A stretch of DNA of 21,230 nt from Dehalococcoidia bacterium UBA1123 (GCA_002313895.1 DCAW01000171.1:1-21230), one strand, 5' to 3'; shown: positions 1 through 7,496, counted from the stretch's first letter. The notes: generated from the letters alone by a model not told the origin. A program made the numbers and translations.

Positions 1-669
1 GAACGGGTAATATTTGCCCGGTGAGCACTGCTCGATCTCCAATTGGGCCTTAATGACCTCTTCGACTGCTTCGCGCTCATGGGCTATCTCGATAACTTCA
101 TCCACCACGCTTCGAGGCACGACCACCGCTCCGTCGTCGTCGCCCACAACCGCGTCGCCAGGGCGCACCAGGACTCCTCCGCATTGAATCGCGTCGTTAA
201 CCTGCCACGGCCAGAACTCGGCGGGGCCTTGTTTGGCCGTCGTGCTGGCAGAGTACACTGGGAACCCGTACTCTTTGAGGGCTACGCTGTCCCGCGCGGC
301 GCCATCGGTCACCAGGCCGCCGGCCTGCCTCTGCATCATTCGCATGAACTTGATGTCGCCGCCGACGGAACTGTACTTCCACCCCATCGCGTCGATCACC
401 AGCACCTCTCCCGGACCGCACAACTCGATGGCGACATACTCCGCCGACTGATCGCCTTTCGGTTTGTCCGCAGCCAGATCCGGCCTGTGAGGCACAAATC
501 GGAGCGTGACAGCCCGCCCGGCCATGTGTTGCCCTTCCTGGAGGGCCATTGCGTCTTCGATGTAGCTCATGGGCCAGCCTTTTACCCATAATCCGTCTAT
601 GAGCGTTTGTGTGGGAATTTTCTTGAGAACTTCTAATGTCTCGTCAGAGATCGGGGGCAGGTCGGTCAT
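1..669 (-). CDS. RraA-family protein (HMG/CHA aldolase-like), 3' end cut by window edge
   Basis: The reading frame is open from an ATG at 669 to the left edge, giving 223 residues without a stop, so the C-terminus lies outside. The translation begins MTDLPPISDETLEVLKKIPT and carries the family signature near residues 102-126: GGDIKF, then GGLVTDGAARD. The Arg-Asp pair at the end of this signature is the substrate- and metal-binding site in RraA-fold aldolases. Members cleave 4-hydroxy-4-methyl-2-oxoglutarate or related oxoacids, or decarboxylate oxaloacetate; a few bind RNase E, which is unlikely here. A GAGAGG ribosome site lies about 8 bases before the ATG. It is divergent from the FAD oxidoreductase, with promoters for both in the shared 190-base gap. 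Family is confident; the substrate is not known. Confidence 0.85.
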   Translation of the reverse strand, partial: MTDLPPISDETLEVLKKIPTQTLIDGLWVKGWPMSYIEDAMALQEGQHMAGRAVTLRFVPHRPDLAADKPKGDQSAEYVAIELCGPGEVLVIDAMGWKYSSVGGDIKFMRMMQRQAGGLVTDGAARDSVALKEYGFPVYSASTTAKQGPAEFWPWQVNDAIQCGGVLVRPGDAVVGDDDGAVVVPRSVVDEVIEIAHEREAVEEVIKAQLEIEQCSPGKYYPF

Positions 670-700
670 AATGCGCCTCTCAGTGTTGTGTTCGGCGGAT

Positions 701-729
701 ATTGTAGGCGCAAGCGGTTTCAGAGACAA
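701..729 (-). promoter_or_regulatory. Sigma70-type promoter for the RraA-like gene
   Basis: On the minus strand TTGTCT (724-729) is followed, after exactly 17 bases, by TACAAT (701-706). Transcription would start near 694, giving a leader of about 25 bases that contains the GAGAGG ribosome site. Seen in sequence; activity is inferred. Confidence 0.55.
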
Positions 730-773
730 TGGCAGATTCGATTGCAGTCGAATTCTGGACGTGCGTCGCGTCG

Positions 774-799
774 AGATTCATATATGGCGTGCGTCGTTG
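774..799 (+). promoter_or_regulatory. Shared upstream element, copy 1 (before FAD oxidoreductase)
   Basis: This copy consists of AGATTCATATATG (774-786), 3 spacer bases, then TGCGTCGTTG (790-799). Both blocks recur exactly before the MFS transporter gene at 2475-2506, with 9 spacer bases instead of 3. The second block runs into the -35 hexamer of the oxidoreductase promoter, which fits a regulator-binding site. Confidence 0.5.
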
Positions 800-825
800 A
801 ATTAACGATATGTGGCGCATATAAT
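797..825 (+). promoter_or_regulatory. Sigma70-type promoter for the FAD oxidoreductase operon
   Basis: TTGAAT (797-802), a 17-base spacer and a perfect TATAAT (820-825). The start of transcription would fall near 832, about 31 bases before the ATG at 863. This makes the in-frame GTG at 812 an unlikely start, because it lies inside the promoter. Confidence 0.7.
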
Positions 826-862
826 CGCGTGGGAATTTAGACTGCACCGACGAGGCGAACTG

Positions 863-2050
863 ATGGCAACAAAAACCGCGGACGTGGTTGTGATTGGCGG
901 AGGCGTGAACGGCGCAAGCATCGCAATGCACCTGGCAAAGCTGGGAGCAGGGCGAGTCGTTCTGGTGGAGAAAGGCGGGCTGGCTACTGGTGCCACCGGC
1001 AGGTCTGGAGCGATGGTGAGAGAACACTATCTCCACCCTACGCTGGTTCGTATGGCGATGGAAGCCAGCGAGATTTTCCACAACTTCGACGATGCCGTCG
1101 GAGGCGATGCCAGGTTTCAACAGACCGGCAGGCTCCTGATGTTTCCTGAGAGCGAACGGGGCGCCGTCGAGGCTAATGTCGCTATGAACCGCGAGCTTGG
1201 AGTGAATATTCAAACGATCACTCCAGACGAAATTGGCGAACTGATTCCCCAGGCGTCCTTGGATGACATTTCCATAGGCGTTTATGAACCGGATTCAGGA
1301 TACGCCGATCCTGTCGCGACGACATACGCGTTCGCGGCCCAGGCTGAAGCCCTCGGCGCTCGGATTCTGACCCATACCGAAGTGACGGGAATTCGCGTGT
1401 TTGCCGGCCGGGTCGCTGCGGTGGAAACGCGTGAGGGCGACATCGAAACCCATGTCGCTGTGAACGTCGCCGGCGCCTGGTCGAACCTGTTGGGCGGCCC
1501 TATTGGTGAGGTTATGCCCATTACGCCGACGAGGGTGCAGATGACCCATTTGCGTCGCCCACCGGCTCTGGAGTCGCTAACCATGAACGTGATCGACTAC
1601 ACGACCGGCGCTTACTTCCGTGTGGACGCGGGACACGGTACACTGGTGGGTGGCGAAGCATATGATGATCTGTCCGAGGCGGTGAATCCTAACGGCTACG
1701 GGTTGAACGCTGACCATAGCACGATCGATAGGTATTGGCGCAGAGCTAACCTGCGATTCCCTGACTTCGCCAACGCAATCAGTCGTGGAGGTTATGGCGC
1801 TCTGTATGACATGACGCCTGACGGCAATCCGATTCTAGACCGCTCGGCGGTGGTGGACGGCCTGTACTGGGCAGTCGGTTTCAGTGGACACGGCTTCAAG
1901 CTGTCCCCAGTTGTCGGAAGAATGGTGGCGGAGTTTGTGACGCAAGGCGACACCATCGACCACCCAATTCGCGAGTTCAGAGCCAGCCGCTATGCAGAAG
2001 GCCGACCTCTGGTGGCCCAGCATCCATACCAAGGCCGCAGGCATCAGTGA
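863..2050 (+). CDS. FAD-dependent oxidoreductase of the DAO family (sarcosine/glycine oxidase-like)
   Basis: A 395-residue flavoprotein that probably oxidises a secondary or tertiary amine or an amino acid in the cytoplasm. The N-terminal Rossmann fold shows VVVIGGGVNGAS (residues 8-19), with the ribose-binding glutamate at the end of strand 2 in VVLVEKG (E36). GATGRSGAMVREHY follows, typical of sarcosine oxidase beta-like and dimethylglycine dehydrogenase-like enzymes. Near the C-terminus GFSGHGFKLSPVVGRMVAEF forms the second flavin-contact segment. The start is the ATG at 863: GAGG lies 7 bases upstream and the promoter ends at 825, so upstream codons in this frame are not used. It shares a 4-base GTGA junction with the DCC gene. 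The substrate cannot be read from sequence. Confidence 0.88.
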   Translation: MATKTADVVVIGGGVNGASIAMHLAKLGAGRVVLVEKGGLATGATGRSGAMVREHYLHPTLVRMAMEASEIFHNFDDAVGGDARFQQTGRLLMFPESERGAVEANVAMNRELGVNIQTITPDEIGELIPQASLDDISIGVYEPDSGYADPVATTYAFAAQAEALGARILTHTEVTGIRVFAGRVAAVETREGDIETHVAVNVAGAWSNLLGGPIGEVMPITPTRVQMTHLRRPPALESLTMNVIDYTTGAYFRVDAGHGTLVGGEAYDDLSEAVNPNGYGLNADHSTIDRYWRRANLRFPDFANAISRGGYGALYDMTPDGNPILDRSAVVDGLYWAVGFSGHGFKLSPVVGRMVAEFVTQGDTIDHPIREFRASRYAEGRPLVAQHPYQGRRHQ

Positions 2051-2415
2051 CCGGGCGACGTTGGCATGTTTACTATGACGGCGATTGTGGCCTGTGTCGA
2101 AGAACGGTTGCGGTGTTTAAGTTACTGGACTGGTCGCGCAGATGTTCGTGGGTCGCATATCAGAGCCTCAACTGTCCGCCGGACGGCTTGACCTGGGAAG
2201 ATTTGAATGAAGCGGTGATTCTGGAATCGCCCTCCGGAAAATACTTTCACGGGTATTTTGCTTTTCGGGAACTGGCCGGATTGTTGCCTCTACTATCTCC
2301 ATTAGCCCCGATACTCCACATTCCCTATGTGACTTGTAAGGGGACTCGCATGTACCGATGGGTCGCAGCCCATCGCAAATGTGACGTAGCCGGTCCAGCG
2401 AGTCCTGACGAGTAG
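2047..2415 (+). CDS. Thiol-disulfide oxidoreductase DCC family protein (DUF393)
   Basis: A 122-residue protein. It opens with a beta strand and YYDGDCGLCRRTV, giving the family's DxxCxxC signature at D11, C14 and C17. The predicted fold is thioredoxin-like, and the family is believed to act in thiol-disulfide exchange, although few members are characterised. The start is a GTG at 2047 whose last two bases overlap the TGA stop of the FAD oxidoreductase, so translation is probably coupled. That coupling suggests it serves the oxidoreductase, for example in handling a cysteine or thiol by-product, but this is inference. There is no signal peptide. Confidence 0.82.
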   Translation: MTGRRWHVYYDGDCGLCRRTVAVFKLLDWSRRCSWVAYQSLNCPPDGLTWEDLNEAVILESPSGKYFHGYFAFRELAGLLPLLSPLAPILHIPYVTCKGTRMYRWVAAHRKCDVAGPASPDE

Positions 2416-2474
2416 TGGGTGACTGACAGCCGAGGTTGGACCGCATCGAAATATGACGTAAATTTCATGGCACA

Positions 2475-2506
2475 AGATTCATATATGAAGTAGTATTGCG
2501 TCGTTG
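2475..2506 (+). promoter_or_regulatory. Shared upstream element, copy 2 (before MFS transporter), containing a 12-bp palindrome
   Basis: AGATTCATATATG (2475-2487), 9 spacer bases, then TGCGTCGTTG (2497-2506): the same two blocks as at 774-799. In this copy TTCATATATGAA (2478-2489) is a perfect palindrome. I could not assign a convincing -35/-10 pair here. Confidence 0.5.
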
Positions 2507-2539
2507 TCAAAATTAGAGAATTGGGGGAACAGATCGAAT

Positions 2540-3769
2540 ATGGCAGGAATCCAAGTATCGCCCGAGATCAAAGAAGGCAGAAATCAGTTAGCGGTAACGG
2601 TTGTTCTGGGGCATGCCATCAAGCACATATACAATTCAGGACTGTCCACGATCTTGCTGCCAGAGATCAAATTGGGTCTGGGCCTGACTGGAACACAATT
2701 GGGGACTCTGGCGTTTTCACGGCAGTTGGCAGGGTGGTTCACCACGGTGGCGGCAGGATACTTGGGCGATAGATTCGCGAACAAAGCGGCGCTGATGCTG
2801 GGCATCTCGATGACACTAATGGGGTTGTCTTACTTCTTCGCAGGATTCGCGACCAACTATTGGGTGATGCTGGCTGCGATGCTATTCGTGGGCATCGGGC
2901 CGTCTATGTACCATCCCCCGGCCATCGGAGCATTATCGCGCCGATTCCCGGACAAGCGCGGATTCGCTATTTCACTTCACGGGACCGGCGGCAGCGTAGG
3001 AGAAGTTGTCGGTCCGCTGCTGACAGCAGGCGCGCTGACGTTCCTGATGTGGCAGGACGTTTTGAAGGTCAGTCTGTTTCCTGCGATTCTCGCCGGCTTC
3101 TTGATTTGGGGCATGATGCGTACCGTTCGCGGCGAGGTCGCAAGCACCGATTCGACCAGCGATTACTTCAAGTCAATCGCATCGTTGTTGAGGAAGAGCA
3201 GGCTGGCGATTTTAGTGGCCGTGACCGCGTTGCGAAGCATGGGCCAGGCGGCGATCATGATTTTTCTGCCCGTGTATCTGCGAGAGGATTTGGCGTATTC
3301 TGCATTTACTGTCGCTATATACCTGTCAATGGCGCAAGTTGTGGGCATGTTTGCCCAACCGGCGATGGGGTACTTTTCCGACCGTCTCGGGCGAAAGATC
3401 GTTTTAATACCTTCGATGACTGTGATGGGTCTGTTGTTCTTCGTCCTCACATATGCTGATCCGGGTTGGCAGCTCATCGTCACGATTATCGCGTTGGGAA
3501 CGTTTCTCTATTCGCTGCACACAATATTTATTGCCGCCGCGATGGACGTGGCTGGAGATGAAGTGCAGTCTACGGTCGTGTCGTTGATTTACGGGGCCAG
3601 CTTCATCGGAACCCTATCGCCTGTGATTGCAGGAAGGATTGCTGACAACTACGGAACGGAGAACACCTTTTTGTATGGCGGCGCGATGATACTACTTGCC
3701 ACTCTTATTCTGGCGTTGACTCGCCTTCCCAAGACCGCAAACCAGATGGCGGAGGAACGGGTCGGGTAG
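2540..3769 (+). CDS. MFS transporter (fosmidomycin-resistance/Fsr-like branch)
   Basis: A 409-residue inner-membrane transporter with a string of hydrophobic segments consistent with 12 helices. The first-half loop 2-3 motif is GYLGDRFANK and its second-half repeat is GYFSDRLGRK, both hallmarks of the major facilitator superfamily. The N-terminal HAIKHIYNSGLSTILLPEIK and the following SRQLAG stretch resemble Fsr-type permeases. The ATG at 2540 is preceded by GGGGGA (about 11 bases upstream). A TTG at 2504 would lengthen the protein by 12 residues but lies inside the upstream regulatory element. Shared upstream DNA with the FAD oxidoreductase suggests it moves that enzyme's substrate or product. 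Confidence 0.85.
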   Translation: MAGIQVSPEIKEGRNQLAVTVVLGHAIKHIYNSGLSTILLPEIKLGLGLTGTQLGTLAFSRQLAGWFTTVAAGYLGDRFANKAALMLGISMTLMGLSYFFAGFATNYWVMLAAMLFVGIGPSMYHPPAIGALSRRFPDKRGFAISLHGTGGSVGEVVGPLLTAGALTFLMWQDVLKVSLFPAILAGFLIWGMMRTVRGEVASTDSTSDYFKSIASLLRKSRLAILVAVTALRSMGQAAIMIFLPVYLREDLAYSAFTVAIYLSMAQVVGMFAQPAMGYFSDRLGRKIVLIPSMTVMGLLFFVLTYADPGWQLIVTIIALGTFLYSLHTIFIAAAMDVAGDEVQSTVVSLIYGASFIGTLSPVIAGRIADNYGTENTFLYGGAMILLATLILALTRLPKTANQMAEERVG

Positions 3770-3902
3770 TCAGCCCAAACAGACCTGATCTGTGAAAGCT
3801 GCGGATTTGAAATTGCGGTACGACTGCTCGACTTGACAGTCTGAGTCGCAACCATGATTTATGATCAAATCCGCGACAATCACTCAGACGGGAGACTCGG
3901 AG

Positions 3903-4556
3903 TTGGAACACAATATTGACGGCAATCCGGATTACGGACACCTGACCGTCTCGTTGAACCTCGGCGAAAAATTCATTGCCGATCACGGAGCGTTGGCGTG
4001 GATGTCTCAGGGCATGGATGTCAAAGCGCGGCTTCTCGGCGGGAAGGTCAGCGCCTTCATCCGAAAACTGGTGGGCGGCGAATCCCTGTTCGTCGGCGAG
4101 TTCAGCCACTACACGGGCGGACAAGCCACTTTCTGGCCGTCCGTCCCTGGCGAGATCAGCCATAGAAGGATGTCTGGCGATTCGTTTATCCTGACAGGCG
4201 GTTCGTTCATGGATTGCACTCCGGGCATCAACCTCAAGACCCGGTTCGGCGGACTAAAAGCGATGCTCTCTGGGGAACGGTCGTTCTTTATCGAGTGCAG
4301 TGGCGAGGGTGACCTTTTTTTAACCCCTTCGGAGCGCTTATCGAAAAAGACATTAACGGCTCGTTCACCGTGGACACCGGGCATATGGTTGCTTGGGAAC
4401 CCAGCTTGACCTTACTCGATCAGGGGCTTGGGCGGTCTGAAAAGCACTCTTTTGTCGGGAGAGGGCGTGGCCATGCGATTCTTCCAGGCTCCAGGAATTT
4501 CCTCATGTCTCCTTGATTCAGATGCGCTCAATTCCTCTGTGTGGACAACACGATGA
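3903..4556 (+). pseudogene. AIM24/TIGR00266-family gene broken by frameshifts
   Basis: The first frame gives a clear AIM24-family protein: GNPDYGHLTVSL near the start, ALAWMSQGMDVKARLLGG, and FGGLKAMLSGERSFF. It then hits a T7 run at 4315-4321 and continues in the wrong frame to a stop at 4407-4409. One added T restores the family pattern NPFGALIEKDINGSFTVDTG and MVAWEPSLT. Removing one T from ACCTTACTC near 4411 restores SIRGLGGLKSTLLSGEGVAM. After that the C-terminus no longer matches the family cleanly. The likely start is the TTG at 3903, with GGGAG 8 bases upstream; the ATG at 3861 is possible but adds residues the family lacks. Family function is uncertain in bacteria. Either a real pseudogene or several assembly indels. 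Confidence 0.75.
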
Positions 4557-4567
4557 CGAAATCTCGG

Positions 4568-5749
4568 CTAGCCACCGGCTCTGATTTTCACGACTTCACG
4601 CTGGACTTGGGTCGTGACTTGCGGCCCATCCTCAGATATGAAAACGTCGATTTCCGAACGCACACCGAACTCCGGAATGTAGATGCCCGGCTCTAAAGTG
4701 ACCGCGATTCCGGGAATGACCTGTCGAGTGTCGTGAGTCTCCCAACTGTCTAGGTTGACGGCGTTGCTGTGAACTTCACGGCCTAGGCTGTGGCCCAGGC
4801 GATGGTTGAAGTAATCGCCGTATCCAGCCTCGATGATGTAATCGCGAGCCACCATGTCCAATTCCCAGCCCTCCAGGACTCGCCCTTCGCGGAATCCTGT
4901 CTCCAGCGCGGACAGGGCGGCGTCGCGAGAACCAATCACAGCGTCGAACACTTCCTGGTGCTTCGCCGGAACTTCGTCGCCCACGTAAGCGGTCCAGGTG
5001 ATGTCCCCGTACATGGCGTTTTCTCCAGGCAGACGGGTCCAAAGATCAATCAACACCCAGTCGCCAGGTTTGATCGTTACCGAATTTTCAGGCGTGGGGT
5101 GGAAGTGGGGGTCTGATGCGTGCTCGTTGACGGCGACAGCTGGCCCGTCACTCACAATCAGGCCTTCCTCGCGAAAGCGGTTGTTGATGAAGTCTGCGAC
5201 CTCGTTCTCTTTAATCCCTGAAGCCAGCGAATCTCCGATGTGCCGGAATGCTTCCTGGACGATCTCACTCAACTTTTCTGCGGCAAATAAATGGGATTTC
5301 AACTGTTCATCATTCCAACGTTGGGTGGCGTATTGAATTACGTCCGCCGAAGGCACGATGTCGACCCCCATGCTTCGGACTAATTCCAGGGTTCCAGCGT
5401 CAATTTTCGAGACTCGTGGCAATTCGCCATTGGGCGAGTACTCCATTGCGATCTGGCTCTGTCCTTCCAGAATCGACTGGAGATGGTCGGTCATGGTTTT
5501 GCGATTGACGAACAACGTCGTCTCAATTCCCAGATGGGCGAATCTGTTCTGATCAACGAAGCTGACGAGCAGTTGAGGGTCGCCGTAGGCGGGTATCCAC
5601 AGCCAGCAGGGACGGGTTACGTTGGAGATCGGCCCCACGGTATCCCAGAAGATGGGATTGAGACCGCGGTAATCGTACAGCAGCCAACCTGCGAGGTCTC
5701 GGTCTGTCATGTATTCCTGGGCCTGAGCAATCACAGTCGCAATGGGCAT
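4568..5749 (-). CDS. M24-family metallopeptidase (Xaa-Pro aminopeptidase/dipeptidase-like)
   Basis: A 393-residue protein with a creatinase-type N-terminal domain (about 1-150) and a pita-bread catalytic domain (about 150-393). All five metal ligands expected for the family are visible: D235 in VLIDLWTRL, D249 in YGDITWT, H320 in LGHSLG, E353 in TLEPGIYI and E366 in VRSEIDV. It should therefore be an active two-metal hydrolase, cutting X-Pro bonds or a related substrate. The start at 5749 lies 17 bases past the SDR stop, with GGGAG 10 bases upstream, so the two are an operon. No signal peptide is seen; cytoplasmic. Creatinase or prolidase activity cannot be told apart from sequence. Confidence 0.88.
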   Translation of the reverse strand: MPIATVIAQAQEYMTDRDLAGWLLYDYRGLNPIFWDTVGPISNVTRPCWLWIPAYGDPQLLVSFVDQNRFAHLGIETTLFVNRKTMTDHLQSILEGQSQIAMEYSPNGELPRVSKIDAGTLELVRSMGVDIVPSADVIQYATQRWNDEQLKSHLFAAEKLSEIVQEAFRHIGDSLASGIKENEVADFINNRFREEGLIVSDGPAVAVNEHASDPHFHPTPENSVTIKPGDWVLIDLWTRLPGENAMYGDITWTAYVGDEVPAKHQEVFDAVIGSRDAALSALETGFREGRVLEGWELDMVARDYIIEAGYGDYFNHRLGHSLGREVHSNAVNLDSWETHDTRQVIPGIAVTLEPGIYIPEFGVRSEIDVFISEDGPQVTTQVQREVVKIRAGG

Positions 5750-5766
5750 ATTAGGAGAACTCCCGA

Positions 5767-6558
5767 TTAAATCATTGAACGTATGACGCCGCCATCGACC
5801 TGGATGGTCGCGCCTGTTATGTAGCTCGCGGCGTCGGATGCCAGGAAGACCACTAGATTCGCCAATTCTTCGGGCCTACCGATACGGCCCATCGGAATCA
5901 TGCCGGTCAGGTCGGCCATCGCCTCTTCGTAGTCTGCTCCGGTGGCGTCCCCTCGATGGTGGATGACCTCCATCATGCGGTCGGTGAGGAGGTAGCCAGG
6001 GGCCACATTGTTGACCAGGATTCCATCCTTGGCGACCTCGTCGGCCAGCGTCTTCGAGTAGCCCAGGGCGCCCATGCGGGTTGCCGCCGAGAGCACTAGA
6101 TTTTCGATAGGCTGTTTGATCGAGCTGGCGAAGATGTTGATAATCCGACCACCGCCTCTTTCTCGCATAAGCGGCACAGCTTCGCGGCTCATGCGGGCGA
6201 AAAACAGGAGCGACATCTGGATGGCCTGCGCCCACGCTTCTTCGTCGGCTCCTTCAGCGGTTCCGGCTGGAGGGCCACCTGAGTTGTTCACGATAATGTC
6301 CAGCCCTCCCATCTGCTCAACGGTCTGGTTTATCAAGGATTGGACGCCGTCGAGAGTCGAGAGGTCAGAAGGGACAGGCACAACCTCCGCGCCGGTCTCG
6401 TCTGCGATTTCTCGGGCGGCCAGAGTCAGGTTCTCGACGCTTCGACTACACACGACCACACGGGCGCCCTCGCGAGCCAGGCCCAACGCGCAGGCGCGTC
6501 CAAGACCCTTGCTGGCTCCGCCGACCACGGCCACTTTGCCTTCAAGCCCGAAATCCAT
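5767..6558 (-). CDS. Short-chain dehydrogenase/reductase of the ketoacyl-reductase-like type lacking the Tyr-Lys pair
   Basis: A 263-residue SDR. GGASKGLG (13-20) is the cofactor glycine motif, NNSGG (91-95) replaces the usual NNAG, and residues 183-190 read NNVAPGYL. Where classical SDRs carry YxxxK, this protein reads SAATR, with S157 and R161 in the Tyr and Lys positions. That matches the described BKR_like_SDR_like group, which lacks the standard tetrad. The reaction is therefore uncertain. The chosen start is the ATG at 6558, with GGAG 9 bases upstream. The frame extends to 6738 but that extension looks non-coding and contains the inverted repeat. It is the first gene of an operon with the M24 peptidase. 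Confidence 0.85.
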   Translation of the reverse strand: MDFGLEGKVAVVGGASKGLGRACALGLAREGARVVVCSRSVENLTLAAREIADETGAEVVPVPSDLSTLDGVQSLINQTVEQMGGLDIIVNNSGGPPAGTAEGADEEAWAQAIQMSLLFFARMSREAVPLMRERGGGRIINIFASSIKQPIENLVLSAATRMGALGYSKTLADEVAKDGILVNNVAPGYLLTDRMMEVIHHRGDATGADYEEAMADLTGMIPMGRIGRPEELANLVVFLASDAASYITGATIQVDGGVIRSMI

Positions 6559-6641
6559 TTGCGCGTTCTCCTTCTCGACGTTGCGCAGCGTTCCATTTGC
6601 AGCAGGCATGCGATCTGCGATTCTCAGGCAACCGCCCAACA

Positions 6642-6711
6642 ATCTCGTCAAAATCGTGCCCAGCTCCGAGACAATGTGATTAGTGAAGAGTGGGCACGAT
6701 TTTGACGAGAT
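6642..6711. repeat. Perfect 21-bp inverted repeat with 28-base loop
   Basis: The left arm (6642-6662) begins ATCTCGTCAAAATCG and the right arm (6691-6711) ends CGATTTTGACGAGAT; the arms are exact reverse complements over 21 bases. There is no T run after the right arm on the + strand, and on the - strand the sequence after the left arm is also not T-rich. It is therefore not a classical terminator. It could be a large RNA hairpin in a leader, a site for a dimeric or tetrameric regulator, or the remnant of a small mobile repeat. Confidence 0.85.
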
Positions 6712-6759
6712 CCACGGGAGACAAAAGCATGAACACACTACTGTTCAATCATACTGGCA

Positions 6760-6792
6760 GCCGATAGCCTCGGCAAGCCTGTCGCACAGGCT
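6760..6792 (+). other. Two tandem hairpins in the leader region of the GNAT gene
   Basis: GCCGA/TCGGC (6760-6764 with 6770-6774) is separated by one base from AGCCTGT-CGC-ACAGGCT (6776-6792), a perfect 7-bp stem with a 3-base loop. They lie about 100 bases before the GNAT start. No U run follows. A structured leader is possible; no known riboswitch class was recognised. Confidence 0.4.
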
Positions 6793-6891
6793 AGCACAGT
6801 GGATAAATCCTGGCGAATCTGGTAAAACAGATAACGTTGTAAGGCCCTCCTCAAAATTTCCGAATCAACATTTAGCCACCAGAGGACTGAC

Positions 6892-7476
6892 ATGCCACAG
6901 AAAGTAATACTCAACCACGTTACTAGAAAAGATGTGTCCCGCATCAAGGTATGGTTGGAAGACGAAGAAGTCTCCGAGACCTGGTTCGGCAGATACTCTT
7001 ACGGCGAGCCGGCTCACTTGGGATACCACCCCGCTGAGATGGAGGAAGCGTCGGACGAGGAGTTCCAGCGCGTGTTTGACGACCCTGAGCATCAAACGCT
7101 CTCGATCTATGCCGAAGGCGAGCATATTGGCGAGGTCCATATCGCCATTGAGGAATCGTTGGGAGACGGTCAACTCTCAATTCTGATTGGGCGCAAGGAT
7201 ATGTGGCAACACGGATTCGGCACAGCGGCGGCGCAGGCTGCGCTGGATTTGGGTTTTGGCGAGTTCGGGCTGTTCCGAGTTTGGGTTGACATTCCTGAAT
7301 ACAACGCCGCAGCGAAGACACTCTTCGAGCATCTTGGATTTGCTCATGAAGGCACGCTTCGCAAGAGCAGGCCTCATGAAGGGTCCCGGTTCGACTCGGT
7401 GGTGATGGGAATGCTGGCCGCGGAATACACACAGAAATTGCAAGATCGAGACTCGGAAGTGTCTCACTCACTCTAG
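6892..7476 (+). CDS. GNAT-family N-acetyltransferase (RimJ/RimL-like)
   Basis: A 194-residue protein. The acetyl-CoA pyrophosphate-binding loop is QHGFGTA (106-112) after strand 4 (QLSILIGRKDMW). The family's C-terminal motif appears as NAAAKTLFEHLGFAHEGTLRK (138-158), typical of acetyltransferases acting on N-termini or small amines. AGAGG lies 6 bases before the ATG. The CapA-like gene follows after 20 bases, so the two are probably co-transcribed. The acceptor substrate is not identifiable. A DEE-rich segment at residues 50-62 is acidic but not otherwise notable. Confidence 0.87.
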   Translation: MPQKVILNHVTRKDVSRIKVWLEDEEVSETWFGRYSYGEPAHLGYHPAEMEEASDEEFQRVFDDPEHQTLSIYAEGEHIGEVHIAIEESLGDGQLSILIGRKDMWQHGFGTAAAQAALDLGFGEFGLFRVWVDIPEYNAAAKTLFEHLGFAHEGTLRKSRPHEGSRFDSVVMGMLAAEYTQKLQDRDSEVSHSL

Positions 7477-7496
7477 GCAACGATTAGAGGGGCCGA

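Larger units (their letters stand above)
6559..6891. other. Gene-free 333-base spacer between divergent SDR and GNAT genes
   Basis: I found no convincing coding sequence here. It holds a perfect 21-bp inverted repeat (6642-6711) and two back-to-back small hairpins (6760-6792). No clear -35/-10 pair is visible for either flanking gene. No tRNA or other known RNA was recognised. Confidence 0.6.

Noticed and set aside
43..591. Long + strand open frame at the left edge
   Set aside because: It is the shadow of the RraA-like gene on the other strand, whose translation shows clear family motifs, a promoter and a ribosome site.
812..862. GTG at 812 as the start of the FAD oxidoreductase
   Set aside because: It falls inside the TTGAAT-N17-TATAAT promoter and has no ribosome site; the ATG at 863 has GAGG at good spacing.
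3833..3865. Promoter TTGACA ... TATGAT before the AIM24 pseudogene
   Set aside because: The -35 is perfect but the nearest -10-like hexamer is 21 bases away, outside the usual 15-19.
6642..6711. Amplification chimera (fold-back artefact) as the source of the inverted repeat
   Set aside because: Fold-back artefacts give long inverted arms; here identity stops abruptly at 21 bases and unique sequence continues on both sides. Not fully excludable without reads.
6559..6738. 60-residue N-terminal extension of the SDR
   Set aside because: SDRs start at the strand before the glycine motif; the ATG at 6558 has a good ribosome site and the extension contains the inverted repeat and no recognisable domain.
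6760..6792. tRNA or rho-independent terminator at the tandem hairpins
   Set aside because: No acceptor stem or T-loop consensus, and no U run after either stem.
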